Shown: one piece after another, positions 1-8,895 of the stretch
How positions within the stretch are numbered: the stretch's first letter is position 1
How the letters are laid out: each line of letters starts with the position of its first letter
Assembly (NCBI GenBank): GCA_964501725.1
Contig: CAZCTO010000018.1
Coordinates: forward strand, 1 to 45,601
Direction of reading: 5' to 3'
DNA from: CAZCTO01 sp964501725
GTDB lineage: Bacteria; Bacillota; Clostridia; Saccharofermentanales; Saccharofermentanaceae
Length of the DNA stretch: 45,601 nucleotides
Program-made: the position numbers and the translations under genes
The notes under the pieces: generated by a model
What the model saw: the letters and a program-made list of their open reading frames with translations, nothing else
Told to the model about the DNA's origin: nothing
Database searches by the model: none

Positions 1-2157
1 GAACTCAAGAGCGAGTACGATGAGAATCCTGTGGCAAAGCAGGTATTGGATACGGCGATGAAGTTTGAGGGCATGCCGAGGCATGCGTCCACACACGCAG
101 CCGGGGTCGTCATCTCGAGCGTCCCGCTGACCGACATAGCGCCTCTTTCCAAAAACGAAGATTCGATTGTGGTACAGTTCGATAAAAATAACGTTGAGTC
201 GATCGGTCTTTTGAAATTTGATTTTCTGGGCCTTCGTACGCTGACTGTCATGAGAGATACCTCCGAAATGGTTTTCGAAAACCGGGGAATTCTAATTGTT
301 TTTGATCGTATTCCGATGGATGACCGAAAAGTTTTTGAGATGATCGGGCGTGGGGATACTGAGGGTGTATTTCAGCTTGAGAGTGCCGGAATGACGTCAT
401 TTATGACTGAGCTTGCGCCAACATCGCTCGAGGATATTATCGCCGGAATTTCTCTTTATCGGCCGGGTCCGATGGATCAAATTCCCAAATATGTCAGGGC
501 AAGACATGACCGTACATCCATTCAATACGATCATCCTTTGCTCGAACCGATTCTTGACGTCACATACGGATGTATGGTTTATCAGGAACAGGTCATGCAA
601 ATCGTTCGCGACCTTGCCGGTTTTTCGATGGGTCAATCCGATAATATTCGCAGGGCAATGTCCAAAAAGAAGGCATCCATCATGGAAAACTACCGTAAAA
701 CATTCATTTACGGCGGCCATGATGAAATGGGCAGAGAAGTGGACGGGGCAATTCGCAGAGGTGTTCCGGAGAAAACGGCAGAGAAGATTTTTGACGACGT
801 GACCCACTTTGCCGGTTATGCATTCAATAAGTCACACGCTGCCGCATACGCTGTAGTCGGTTACTTTACCGCTTATCTCAAACAGTATTTTCCGACCGAG
901 TTCATGGCCGCAATGCTGAATAGTTACCGGGGTAATCTTTCCCAGGCGGCATGGTATATCAGTTGCTGCAAGCGTATGGGTATTACCGTGCTTCCGCCGG
1001 ACATCAATCGCAGTGAGGTCAAGTTCACCACTGAGGGAGACGGGCAAATCCGTATCGGACTATGTGCCATCAAAAACGTAGGAGAGGCAGCCATCGGACA
1101 ATTGATCGCGGAGCGAAATATTGGCGGACTGTTTCTTTCTTTCGGCAACTTTCTTCGTAGAATGGAGAAGTCGGATATTAATAAAAAGATGGTGGAAAGC
1201 CTTATTCTGGCCTCCGCCCTTGACGGATTTGGCATACCCCGGGCAAAATTGATCGCGGCAGCGGACCCATTTATATCTCAGCTTCAAAGTTCCAGAAAGA
1301 ATCTGATGGACGGACAACTATCCCTGTTTGCGCTTGTGAGTCCGGATGAGGAGCAAATGCAATCCGAGCCGCAATATCCGGAGATTCCGGAATTCCCGGT
1401 TTCAGAAATACTGGCCAAAGAGAAAGAAGTCCTTGGCATTTATGTTTCCGGGCATCCGCTCGAAGGGTACACGCAGGCTATTGCGACGCAAACGAACATA
1501 GACAGTTCATTTTTCCGAGGTGCGCAGGACGAAGAAGACATATCGCAAAGACAACTCAAAGATCAGGAACATGTTGTCATGGCGGGGCTTTTGGTGTCCA
1601 AGTCAACGAAAACCACCAAAAAAAATGAGCTGATGGCGTTTTTGCAGATGGAGGATCTTCTCGGGGTTTATGAGGTAATTGTTTTTCCGCAGACCTATCA
1701 GCAGTATTCCGCGATGCTGCAGGATAACAGCATACTGCTGATCCGCGGTAAGGTCAGTATTCGTGAAGACGAGGCACCGAAGTTGATAGCGGAGAACTTT
1801 TCTCCTCTGCCGGAAAACAAAAAATTACCGTTGAATGATTTTAACGTGACGCCAAGTCCTTCTGCCCGAAATCGCAACGCCGAAGTGCTTGCGGGCTCCG
1901 GCGAGGCGAAAATGAAAAACACATTTGTTCCCGGTAAAAGGCTTGCCGTCCGATACGGAGGTTCTGTCGAGGATAAAGGTTATATGCGGATTTTATCGGC
2001 GCTCTCATTTTTCAGCGGATCCACGCCGGTGTTCATATTTCTTCCCTTAGAGAAGCGTTCGATAGCACTTCCGTCCAATTATTCCGTTGAGCTTTCTGAT
2101 GGCGTTATGGAGGCTCTGTCCGAGATGTGCGGTAAAGATAATGTGACGATGTTTTAG
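1..2157 (+). CDS. dnaE: DNA polymerase III alpha subunit, C-terminal part (5' end outside window)
   Basis: Catalytic alpha subunit of the replicative polymerase (C-family). The reading frame is open from base 1, so the gene starts upstream; about 718 residues are visible and a normal DnaE has about 1150, so roughly the first 430-440 are missing. Visible landmarks include PRHASTHAAG near residue 26, FDFLGL near 73, SLYRPGPMD near 152, GYAFNKSHAAAY near 272-284, YVSGHPLEGY near 480, and an OB-fold segment at about 520-595 that would contact single-stranded DNA. The protein ends at a normal-looking C-terminus (NVTMF). It is followed by 130 bp and then pfkA, a dnaE-pfkA order common in Firmicutes. 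I see no convincing terminator after it. DnaE rather than PolC is inferred from the tau-side C-terminal layout and lack of an inserted exonuclease in the visible part. Confidence 0.95.
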   Translation, partial: ELKSEYDENPVAKQVLDTAMKFEGMPRHASTHAAGVVISSVPLTDIAPLSKNEDSIVVQFDKNNVESIGLLKFDFLGLRTLTVMRDTSEMVFENRGILIVFDRIPMDDRKVFEMIGRGDTEGVFQLESAGMTSFMTELAPTSLEDIIAGISLYRPGPMDQIPKYVRARHDRTSIQYDHPLLEPILDVTYGCMVYQEQVMQIVRDLAGFSMGQSDNIRRAMSKKKASIMENYRKTFIYGGHDEMGREVDGAIRRGVPEKTAEKIFDDVTHFAGYAFNKSHAAAYAVVGYFTAYLKQYFPTEFMAAMLNSYRGNLSQAAWYISCCKRMGITVLPPDINRSEVKFTTEGDGQIRIGLCAIKNVGEAAIGQLIAERNIGGLFLSFGNFLRRMEKSDINKKMVESLILASALDGFGIPRAKLIAAADPFISQLQSSRKNLMDGQLSLFALVSPDEEQMQSEPQYPEIPEFPVSEILAKEKEVLGIYVSGHPLEGYTQAIATQTNIDSSFFRGAQDEEDISQRQLKDQEHVVMAGLLVSKSTKTTKKNELMAFLQMEDLLGVYEVIVFPQTYQQYSAMLQDNSILLIRGKVSIREDEAPKLIAENFSPLPENKKLPLNDFNVTPSPSARNRNAEVLAGSGEAKMKNTFVPGKRLAVRYGGSVEDKGYMRILSALSFFSGSTPVFIFLPLEKRSIALPSNYSVELSDGVMEALSEMCGKDNVTMF

Positions 2158-2226
2158 GCAAAGTGCGGCATCGGAATCAGGTCTTTTGCCCAATCATTGG
2201 TTGTTTTCGTTTTCGGGCTAAATATG

Positions 2227-2232
2227 TATAAT
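2227..2232 (+). promoter_or_regulatory. Candidate -10 box for pfkA
   Basis: A perfect TATAAT lies 55 bp upstream of the pfkA ATG. No strong -35 is visible: TTGTTT at 2201-2206 is 20 bp away. If used, transcription would start near 2239, downstream of the possible ATG at 2231, which supports the internal start at 2288. Confidence 0.4.
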
Positions 2233-2287
2233 GAGAGAATGCAAGAAAAGCACAAGCTGTCTGCGACAGCATAGGAGCGTGAACTCA

Positions 2288-3340
2288 ATGGCTGAAGAAT
2301 ACTCTGCAACGAATCTGCCCGACGTTAAGAATCTGACGGCGACAAATTATGATCAGGTGCCGGATAATGAAAGACCGAAAATAACCAGTATCGGTGTTCT
2401 TACCAGCGGCGGGGACGCGCCCGGAATGAACGCGACTATTCGCGCAATAGTTCGTGCCGCCAGTCACTACGGAATAAAGGTCTTCGGCATTACCCGCGGC
2501 TATCACGGGCTTTGGAAGGGTGAATTTGAGGAGATTGGAACCCGTCAGGTTTCCGAAACACTTCAACGGGGCGGAACATTCCTGATGACTGCCCGTTCCA
2601 AGACGTTTGAGACTCCGGAAGGCCTTGTGAAAGCGGCACAGATGTGTAAGGTCTTCGGTATCGGAGCATTACTGGTCATCGGCGGAGACGGTTCGTATCG
2701 CGGCGCAAGAGACCTTGCCAGTATGGGCATCCCGGTGATCGGATTACCGGGCACCATTGATAATGATATTGCCAGTACGGAATATACTATCGGATATGAC
2801 ACCGCAATGAATACGGCAGTCGAGGCCATCGATAAGCTGAGAGATACTGCTTCCTCTCATGAGCGTTGCAGTGTTGTAGAAGTCATGGGACGTAAAGCCG
2901 GCTACATAGCCTTGAACGTCGGTATTGCGACCGGTGCTGAGGTCGTTCTGATACCGGAGCAACCGGTCGATGTGGACAAAGATGTTATCCGAACCATTTT
3001 AGATTGCCGGAATATAGGTAAACGCCACTTTATCGTTATTGTTGCGGAGGGTGCCGGGGACGCAATAGAAATATCGGACAAAATCGAAGCATCCACCGGC
3101 ATTGAATCAAGGCCGACAATCCTCGGGCATTTGCAACGAGGCGGAAGGCCGTCGCTACGCGACCGGACAATGGCCAGCCTGATGGGGATTCATGCCATTG
3201 AATGTGTGAGCAGCGGACTGCTTAATCGGCTGATTGTACTTAAGGACGGCAAGATAACCAATATTGACATTGAAGAAGGCCTCAGAATGAAGAAAACGAT
3301 CAGCGCCGAAGATTTGAACCGGGTTAAGCTTTTATTGTAG
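2288..3340 (+). CDS. pfkA: ATP-dependent 6-phosphofructokinase
   Basis: Phosphorylates fructose 6-phosphate to fructose 1,6-bisphosphate, the committed step of glycolysis, in the cytoplasm. The 350-residue product has SGGDAPGMNA at 40-49, IGGDGSYRGA, and LPGTIDND, whose Asp is the catalytic base. Gly in GGDGS and in PGTIDND (rather than GGDDS and PKTIDND) indicates ATP rather than pyrophosphate as donor, from known family rules. The protein is about 30 residues longer than typical PfkA because of an N-terminal extension before ITSIGVLTSGG. The start at 2288 has AGGAG at 2273-2277; an in-frame ATG at 2231 would add 19 residues but overlaps the putative -10. It is followed after 18 bp by pgsA, probably in one operon. 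Confidence 0.95.
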   Translation: MAEEYSATNLPDVKNLTATNYDQVPDNERPKITSIGVLTSGGDAPGMNATIRAIVRAASHYGIKVFGITRGYHGLWKGEFEEIGTRQVSETLQRGGTFLMTARSKTFETPEGLVKAAQMCKVFGIGALLVIGGDGSYRGARDLASMGIPVIGLPGTIDNDIASTEYTIGYDTAMNTAVEAIDKLRDTASSHERCSVVEVMGRKAGYIALNVGIATGAEVVLIPEQPVDVDKDVIRTILDCRNIGKRHFIVIVAEGAGDAIEISDKIEASTGIESRPTILGHLQRGGRPSLRDRTMASLMGIHAIECVSSGLLNRLIVLKDGKITNIDIEEGLRMKKTISAEDLNRVKLLL

Positions 3341-3358
3341 GGAGATAGCAACGATAAC

Positions 3359-3985
3359 ATGAAAGTGAAGATGGAATGGACAATACCAAACATCCTTACG
3401 ACGGTGCGTCTGCTTGCGATACCTTTTTTAGGCGCTTTTATTTTAGCGAGCAAAAACGGGAATCCTAACAGCGACACATTCAGTATGATTGCGTTTGTTT
3501 TTTTTGCCGCTATTTGGATTACGGATGCAGCAGATGGCTATATAGCCAGACGATTTAATATGACCTCCGATTTCGGGAAAATATACGATCCGTTCGTGGA
3601 TAAGCTTTTCCAGTTTACAACGGCGTTCATGATGCTGATGATCGGGCGGATTCCTCTTTGGGTCGTGATTTTCATACTCGTGAAAGAGATTGTCATGATT
3701 TTGGGAGGCGCATACTTTCTTCAGCAACGACAGCTTGTTGTTCACTCCAAATGGTACGGCAAAGCGTCTACAGTGCTCTTTGTAATGGCACTGGCCGCGC
3801 TATTTTTTCTTCGGAATGAGACGCTCTGGCTGGCACATTTCATTTTTGTTCCGCCCGTACTCATGTCCACATATGCAACTATTCGATATGCCTTAACCGC
3901 GATAAATAATTATGAAGAGCTCGGCGCGACGGATCCGGAGAAACAGACGACGCAAGATGCTCAAACGAGTGATAAATCGCAATGA
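3359..3985 (+). CDS. pgsA: CDP-diacylglycerol--glycerol-3-phosphate 3-phosphatidyltransferase
   Basis: Integral membrane enzyme that makes phosphatidylglycerophosphate from CDP-diacylglycerol and glycerol 3-phosphate, first step towards phosphatidylglycerol and cardiolipin. The CDP-alcohol phosphotransferase signature (D-x2-D-G-x2-A-R-x8-G-x3-D-x3-D) spans residues 56-81, beginning DAADGYIARR. Several hydrophobic segments follow, and the 208-residue length fits. The N-terminus MEWTIPNILTTVRLLAIP is characteristic of PgsA rather than cardiolipin or phosphatidylserine synthases. A GGGAG lies 14-15 bp before the ATG at 3359, a rather long spacing; the ATG at 3371 is an alternative. The C-terminal 25 residues are polar. 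It sits between pfkA and mutS2, apparently co-transcribed. Confidence 0.9.
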   Translation: MKVKMEWTIPNILTTVRLLAIPFLGAFILASKNGNPNSDTFSMIAFVFFAAIWITDAADGYIARRFNMTSDFGKIYDPFVDKLFQFTTAFMMLMIGRIPLWVVIFILVKEIVMILGGAYFLQQRQLVVHSKWYGKASTVLFVMALAALFFLRNETLWLAHFIFVPPVLMSTYATIRYALTAINNYEELGATDPEKQTTQDAQTSDKSQ

Positions 3986-4002
3986 CGTTACACGGGTGAC
4001 CT

Positions 4003-6447
4003 ATGTATACCAGTTTTGAAGACGAAATCGAGAAAAAAAGAATCAAGGGCAAAGAACTGAAGACACTCGAATTCGACAAGATTCGCGAGCGTTTGACTTC
4101 TTATGCAAAAAGCGCCTATGGCAGGGAGATCTGCGAAGGCCTTTATCCGAGCGGAGATTTTGATGAAGTAAGTGTGCGGTGCGCAGAAACACAGGACACG
4201 CTGAGGTTTTTCGAGTTATTCGGGCAGATTCCTTTATCCGGATTATGCGATATACGAGGTGCGGTCAGTTATGCCGATAACGGCGGTACCCTTTCGATGA
4301 AGGACCTTCTTGATACGGCATGTTTTCTCCGGGCCGTTGCGCGGATCTGTGCTATTAACGTCGGTCAAAATCCGCCCGCAAACGTTTTTCTGGATCGAGT
4401 TCACCTTCTCGTTCCGAATCATGCTCTCGAGAAGGACATTTCTTTTTGCATTATTTCCGAAGAGGAAATGAACGATCGCGCGAGTGACGAGCTTTATCAT
4501 CTCCGGAAGAAAATTCGTGACGCTCAGGCCGGTATTCGGGAGATTCTTGAAAAGATTATCCGGAAAAATCCGAACGCACTTCAGGAACAGCTGGTGACAC
4601 TGCGTGATGACCGGTATGTTGTTCCGGTGAAGGCCGAAAAACGATCGGAGATTCCGGGAATTGTGCATGATACTTCATCTTCCGGCCAGACTGTGTTCAT
4701 CGAACCTTTGGCTGTTGTCGAGGCGAATAATCGAATTCGCGAGTGGCTTTCAGCTGAAAAAGAAGAGATGAACCGTATTCTGGTCTCATTTTCGTCTCGA
4801 GTGAGCGATACGGCGGCTTTAATACGGGCAGATATGGCACTGATTGCCGAGATTGATTTTTTCTCCGCTAAAGCAAATCTGGCGGTCGCCATGAAAGGTT
4901 CTGTTCCGCTCCTGAACCGTGAAGGCAAAATCAAGCTCAGAAAAGCCAGACATCCTTTGATCCCCGAAAAGGAAGTGGTTCCGATTGATTTTGAGGTCGG
5001 AGAGCGTTTCCGGACGCTCGTGGTAACCGGCCCGAACACCGGCGGAAAAACAGTCTCTCTCAAGACATGCGGACTGCTTACCTTGATGACCATGGCCGGG
5101 CTCGCAATTCCGTGCCTGGATCATTCCGAAGTTGCGATTTTCGACAAAGTGCTCGCAGATATCGGCGATGAGCAGAGCATTGAGCAAAGCCTGTCGACTT
5201 TTTCATCTCATATGAGAAATCTGGTCACTATTCTTTCGGAAGCCGATGAATCTACGCTGGTACTGGTTGACGAACTCGGATCCGGTACTGATCCGTCCGA
5301 AGGTGCGGCGCTTGCCATCGCCATTCTGGACGAGTTCCGGAAAAAGGGTTCCGTAACCGTTGCGACAACACACTATAAGGAACTCAAGGGCTATGCAATT
5401 ATGACCGAGGGCGTAGAAAATGCGTGTTGTGAATTTGATACCGAAACACTGTCGCCGACATACCGTCTTTTGATAGGCCTGCCGGGTGTCAGCAATGCTT
5501 TTGTGATTTCCCGGAAACTCGGATTACCCGGCGAAATTATTGATTCTGCACAGGCCGTTTTGTCGCAGGAGGGAATCCGTTTCGAGGAGTTACTGTCTTC
5601 GGCGGAGCAAAACAACAGAGAAAGCGAGAAGCTTAAAAAAGAAATCAGGGATATGCGGGACCTTGTAAAGAAGCAAACCGTTGAGCTTGAGAAAGAGAAG
5701 TCGGAAATCGATAACCTCCGGAAAAAAATATTGCAGGAAGCCAGGGCGGAGAAACAAGCAATTCTGGATGAAGCACTCTTGGAATGCGATCAAATGTTGC
5801 ACGAAGTTAAAGTCAGCAAGAAAACAGCCAAACTGGATGATACCGAGCAGAAACTCAGGACAATCCGCAATAATCTCCGTGCCGGACTTGAAGATCTCGA
5901 GGCTGAGTCTTCCGATCGCGGTGTTAAAGCGGTTCCCGGCCAGAAGCCGGATGAAATCCGTCCGGGGGCGTTGTATTATTCCGACACGCTCGGTGTAACC
6001 GGTGTGCTGGTTAAGGCGCCGGACAGTCGCGGTAATTGTGTTATCGCATCCGGTTCGGTTCGTTTAGCCGTTTCCGCGGAGTCGCTGCGATATCCGAATG
6101 AGGAAGAAACAAAAATGACAGCGCAGGCTCCCGTGAAGAAGTCTCATCGTACGGCAGCATCCACATTGTCATCGTCAGATAAGCTTCGTTTAAGGAAAGC
6201 ATCCGAGACCATGTCAGAACTTATGTTGATCGGAAAAACAACAGATGAAGCAACCGCAGAACTGGACCATTACCTGGATGACTGCGTGCTGTCCGGTATT
6301 TCAGTCATCCGAATTGTTCACGGGAAGGGCAGCGGTGCACTTCGTTCCGCCGTCGCAAGACATCTGAGAAGCGACAAGAGAGTCAAAAAATTCCGGCTTG
6401 GATCGGTAGGCGAGGGAGAAGACGGCGTGACCATCGCAGAACTATAA
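4003..6447 (+). CDS. mutS2: Endonuclease MutS2
   Basis: MutS-family ATPase lacking the mismatch-recognition domain. Family members act on recombination intermediates and, in Bacillus, on collided ribosomes. The 814-residue product has the core and clamp region at about 20-330, Walker A GPNTGGKT at 343-350, Walker B LVLVDELGSGTDP at about 420-432, the ABC-type signature STFSSHM between them, a charged coiled coil at about 530-640 (many E/K/R), and a C-terminal Smr nuclease domain with VHGKGSGALRSAV near residue 770. Length is slightly above the usual 780-790. The ATG at 4003 follows only a weak GGGTGA, so the start is less certain than the rest. It lies 17 bp after pgsA and is convergent with the phosphoglycerate mutase gene, 35 bp away. 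Confidence 0.95.
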   Translation: MYTSFEDEIEKKRIKGKELKTLEFDKIRERLTSYAKSAYGREICEGLYPSGDFDEVSVRCAETQDTLRFFELFGQIPLSGLCDIRGAVSYADNGGTLSMKDLLDTACFLRAVARICAINVGQNPPANVFLDRVHLLVPNHALEKDISFCIISEEEMNDRASDELYHLRKKIRDAQAGIREILEKIIRKNPNALQEQLVTLRDDRYVVPVKAEKRSEIPGIVHDTSSSGQTVFIEPLAVVEANNRIREWLSAEKEEMNRILVSFSSRVSDTAALIRADMALIAEIDFFSAKANLAVAMKGSVPLLNREGKIKLRKARHPLIPEKEVVPIDFEVGERFRTLVVTGPNTGGKTVSLKTCGLLTLMTMAGLAIPCLDHSEVAIFDKVLADIGDEQSIEQSLSTFSSHMRNLVTILSEADESTLVLVDELGSGTDPSEGAALAIAILDEFRKKGSVTVATTHYKELKGYAIMTEGVENACCEFDTETLSPTYRLLIGLPGVSNAFVISRKLGLPGEIIDSAQAVLSQEGIRFEELLSSAEQNNRESEKLKKEIRDMRDLVKKQTVELEKEKSEIDNLRKKILQEARAEKQAILDEALLECDQMLHEVKVSKKTAKLDDTEQKLRTIRNNLRAGLEDLEAESSDRGVKAVPGQKPDEIRPGALYYSDTLGVTGVLVKAPDSRGNCVIASGSVRLAVSAESLRYPNEEETKMTAQAPVKKSHRTAASTLSSSDKLRLRKASETMSELMLIGKTTDEATAELDHYLDDCVLSGISVIRIVHGKGSGALRSAVARHLRSDKRVKKFRLGSVGEGEDGVTIAEL

Positions 6448-6482
6448 TCGACAAGCCGCACCGTATAGAAAAAAATACGCCG

Positions 6483-7712
6483 TTATCGGATAAACCGCTC
6501 GAAAAGCGCCGGGCCGGATGAAAAATGAATTCCGGTACTGCCTGCCGATAACTCGGAGAAATCGCTGACACCGCATCCCTTTTGATCCCTGCTGTCATAG
6601 AGAAGAAAAGGAACGGGATCGCTCGTATGTGTGCGGATGGACAACGGCGTCGGGTGATCCGGAAGAAACATGATACGGTAATGATCGCCGTTCATTTGTC
6701 GCGATTTTTCGAGATACTCATAAACCGGACGGAGAATCTCACGGTCTATTCTGGCAATCGCCTCAATCTTTCCGTGAAGGTCACCCTGATGCCCGCACTC
6801 GTCAGGTGCTTCGACGTGAAGGTAAACATAATCCGTTCCGGAAGAAAAACTGTCGATCGCCGCTTGTGCTTTACCGGTCAGATTGGATGATAGCGTTCCG
6901 GTTGCTCCGGGAACTTCGATGACTTCGAGTCCGGCGCATCTTCCGATACCAAACACGAGATCAACAGCCGAAATGACGGCACCTTTTTTCCCGTATAAGG
7001 AATCAAAGGACGGGAGATTCGGTCGCGTTCCCTGGCCCCAGAGCCAAATTGAATCTGCGGTGCGAAGACCTCGTTCCCTGCGGTTCCGGTTGACCGGATG
7101 GTCAGAAAGAATGCGAACGGATTTCTTCATTAAATCGAGAAGAACATCGGAGCGGTCCCCGGATGGGAGATATTCCGTAATCGCTTTTCCGCTGATATCG
7201 TGGGGGGGCGTCAGCAATGTTGACAGAGGACCATTTTCCCAAACCATACAATGCCGATAGCTTCTCCCGGCATAAAAACGGATTATGTCGGAGGAAAGAG
7301 CACTGCTCAAATCGCGGATCAGTTCGGCGGATTCCGCCGTGGTTATTTCACCGGATGAGTAATCGAGCATGGAACTTTCTTCATAAGGCGAACTGATAAG
7401 GGGCTTTGCGAGACTGACCAGATTGCATCTGAATACGACATCGGTCGGATTCATACGTATCCCGAGATTCACCGCCTCAAGCGGCGAACGACCGGTATAA
7501 TACTTTACAGGATCATAGCCCATAACTGACATGTTCGCAGGGCCGCTTCCCGGTTCCATACCCTCGGGAACGGTTTGTACCATTCCGCAAAGAGAGGCAG
7601 AAGCCAAAGAATCTGCGATCGGTTTATTCGCTGCCTGCAAGGGTGTAATGCCGCCGATTTCAGATACCGGCAGATCCGCCATTCCGTCTCCGAGTAATAT
7701 AAAATACTTCAT
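6483..7712 (-). CDS. apgM: 2,3-bisphosphoglycerate-independent phosphoglycerate mutase, archaeal-type (ApgM)
   Basis: Interconverts 3- and 2-phosphoglycerate in glycolysis/gluconeogenesis; alkaline-phosphatase superfamily, metal dependent, with a phosphoserine intermediate. The 409-residue product begins MKYFILLGDGMADLP, where Asp9 is a metal ligand, and carries the nucleophile region PANMSVMGYDP with Ser62. HVEAPDECGHQGD and FLPDHPTPLSIRTHTSDPVP form the other metal-site blocks. This is the short archaeal-type enzyme (about 400 residues), not the 510-residue GpmI. The ATG at 7712 gives the family N-terminus; an in-frame GTG at 7718 would add two residues. No Shine-Dalgarno is adjacent: AAAAGGA at 7753-7759 is separated from the start by a perfect hairpin (7721-7750). 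A 60-residue gene lies 90 bp upstream on the same strand. Confidence 0.92.
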   Translation of the reverse strand: MKYFILLGDGMADLPVSEIGGITPLQAANKPIADSLASASLCGMVQTVPEGMEPGSGPANMSVMGYDPVKYYTGRSPLEAVNLGIRMNPTDVVFRCNLVSLAKPLISSPYEESSMLDYSSGEITTAESAELIRDLSSALSSDIIRFYAGRSYRHCMVWENGPLSTLLTPPHDISGKAITEYLPSGDRSDVLLDLMKKSVRILSDHPVNRNRRERGLRTADSIWLWGQGTRPNLPSFDSLYGKKGAVISAVDLVFGIGRCAGLEVIEVPGATGTLSSNLTGKAQAAIDSFSSGTDYVYLHVEAPDECGHQGDLHGKIEAIARIDREILRPVYEYLEKSRQMNGDHYRIMFLPDHPTPLSIRTHTSDPVPFLLYDSRDQKGCGVSDFSELSAGSTGIHFSSGPALFERFIR

Positions 7713-7720
7713 ACACACTG

Positions 7721-7750
7721 AATGTAAAGCGGCTTTCGCCGCTTTACATT
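7721..7750 (-). promoter_or_regulatory. Perfect GAAA-tetraloop hairpin between Shine-Dalgarno and apgM start
   Basis: Two 13-bp perfectly complementary arms (7721-7733 and 7738-7750) flank a 4-nt loop that reads GAAA on the minus strand, a GNRA tetraloop closed by C-G. On the apgM mRNA the order is AAAAGGA (7759-7753), TT, hairpin, then eight nt to the ATG. If the hairpin is folded, the Shine-Dalgarno and ATG are effectively 10 nt apart. There is no U-tract on either side, so a terminator role is less likely. Confidence 0.6.
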
Positions 7751-7802
7751 AATCCTTTTCTGCCGGGAAACCGGTTTGTTGGTGAATAAATCCAGCTTGA
7801 AA

Positions 7803-7985
7803 TCATATTCTGCGAACGCGTCTGACCACAAATCCAACGTCCTTGGAAGCAGAAGTGCTGCTCTGCCGAAAACGGGTAATCGCTGCCGTAATCACGGCGA
7901 TGATCGCCGGATCGATTGCTGTCTGAGTTGGTGCAATATCGAGAGCGACATCATTGTTCTTCTGTTTTTTAAAAAAAGAAAACAT
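7803..7985 (-). CDS. Small protein like the C-terminal tail of sodium-pump decarboxylase gamma/delta (MmdE/OadG-like)
   Basis: A 60-residue protein. It starts MFSFFKKQ, has no membrane segment, and ends with a segment DPAIIAVITAAITRFR followed by FVVRRVRRI. From memory, this pairing (an I-x-A-V-I-x-A-A-I helix, then a V-R-R-x-R-R end) is the soluble tail of OadG, MmdD and GcdD subunits; the small epsilon subunit of Veillonella methylmalonyl-CoA decarboxylase is a free-standing copy of it. The start at 7985 has GGAGG at ideal spacing; an upstream in-frame start at 8021 lacks this. No carboxyltransferase, biotin carrier or beta subunit is in the window, so the partner is unknown. It is divergent from the P-loop ATPase at 8143 and may be co-transcribed with apgM. 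Confidence 0.7.
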   Translation of the reverse strand: MFSFFKKQKNNDVALDIAPTQTAIDPAIIAVITAAITRFRQSSTSASKDVGFVVRRVRRI

Positions 7986-8142
7986 ATCTATCCTCCGGGG
8001 ATTTAGACTCAACTGACACACTTGGTTTCCAAGAACGCATCAAATGTGTTAATCTGATTTTGTATCAATCCTTCCACACTATTAAAGTACATGAACACGA
8101 ATCCGTCAATGAATCAAAAGGCAAATAAAGTGTGAGGAGACA

Positions 8143-8862
8143 ATGAGAAAAATACTGAAAACTAATGAAGACGCCGTAAAAGGATCAATTCCGCGATTAT
8201 ACATTTTTTTAGGTGCTTATGGCAGCGGAAAATCGGAAGTATCCGTTCATTTTGCGCGGGAACTTTCCGCAGAGTATCCGAATCAGAAAGTTATTCTGGT
8301 TGATTTGGACATCGTTAATCCTTACTACCGGTCTGCGGATGCCGGAGCACTTCTCGAAAAAGAAGGGATCAGGGTCATTGCACCGCTCTTTGCTAATTCA
8401 AACGTGGATGTACCGGCCATTCCGGCCGATGTCAACTCGGTGTTTGACAGTCCGGACACGATCGGTGTGTTTGATGTCGGAGGAGAAGATCTCGGTGCCC
8501 GTGTATTGTCCAGTATGAAAAGCAAAATAGAGAAAACCGAGTGTCGCGTATACATGGTGGTTAACACATTCCGCCCGTTTACCGTTGATGCCCGCGGCAT
8601 CGCAGAGACTGCCCGTATTTTATCAAAGGCAGCGGGTCTGCCGATATATGGCATGATTGACAATTCGAATTTGCTGAATGAAACGACCGGTGAGGAGCTT
8701 CAGATTTCTTATCCGATCCTTACCGAGGCCTCGGCGCTCACGGGGATTCCGCTAAGGTTTGCCAGCGGACTTGATGAGTATCTTCCGCCACAATGGAAAG
8801 ATGAGACCGATAACCATCTGCCCTTGTTGCGTATGAAAAAAAGCATTTTTTACAATTACTGA
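8143..8862 (+). CDS. P-loop ATPase of the SIMIBI/CobQ-MinD-like type, function unknown
   Basis: Cytoplasmic nucleotide-binding protein of 239 residues. The Walker A motif GAYGSGKS is at 24-31, followed by VILVDLDIVNPYYRSADA near 50-66, a switch-I-like block in MinD/NifH-type proteins, and IGVFDVGGEDLGARVL near 106-121, a Walker B-like segment. Near residues 140-145 VVNTFRPF resembles the base-recognition N-x-x-R region of this fold. Similar proteins occur beside 2-oxoacid:ferredoxin oxidoreductase operons in Clostridia (recalled); here it is about 3 kb upstream of one. The start has GAGGAG at good spacing. It is separated by 33 bp from the next gene. I cannot assign a substrate or partner. 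Confidence 0.8.
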   Translation: MRKILKTNEDAVKGSIPRLYIFLGAYGSGKSEVSVHFARELSAEYPNQKVILVDLDIVNPYYRSADAGALLEKEGIRVIAPLFANSNVDVPAIPADVNSVFDSPDTIGVFDVGGEDLGARVLSSMKSKIEKTECRVYMVVNTFRPFTVDARGIAETARILSKAAGLPIYGMIDNSNLLNETTGEELQISYPILTEASALTGIPLRFASGLDEYLPPQWKDETDNHLPLLRMKKSIFYNY

Positions 8863-8895
8863 ATAACGCATTTGCGGGTCTGGAGAAAGAACTAA

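Noticed and set aside
397..1922. Several antisense and alternative-frame ORFs inside dnaE
   Set aside because: They are shadows of the dnaE frame without ribosome sites or domain content.
7721..7750. Intrinsic terminator between the small peptide gene and apgM
   Set aside because: No T-tract follows the stem on either strand, and on the plus strand no gene precedes it.
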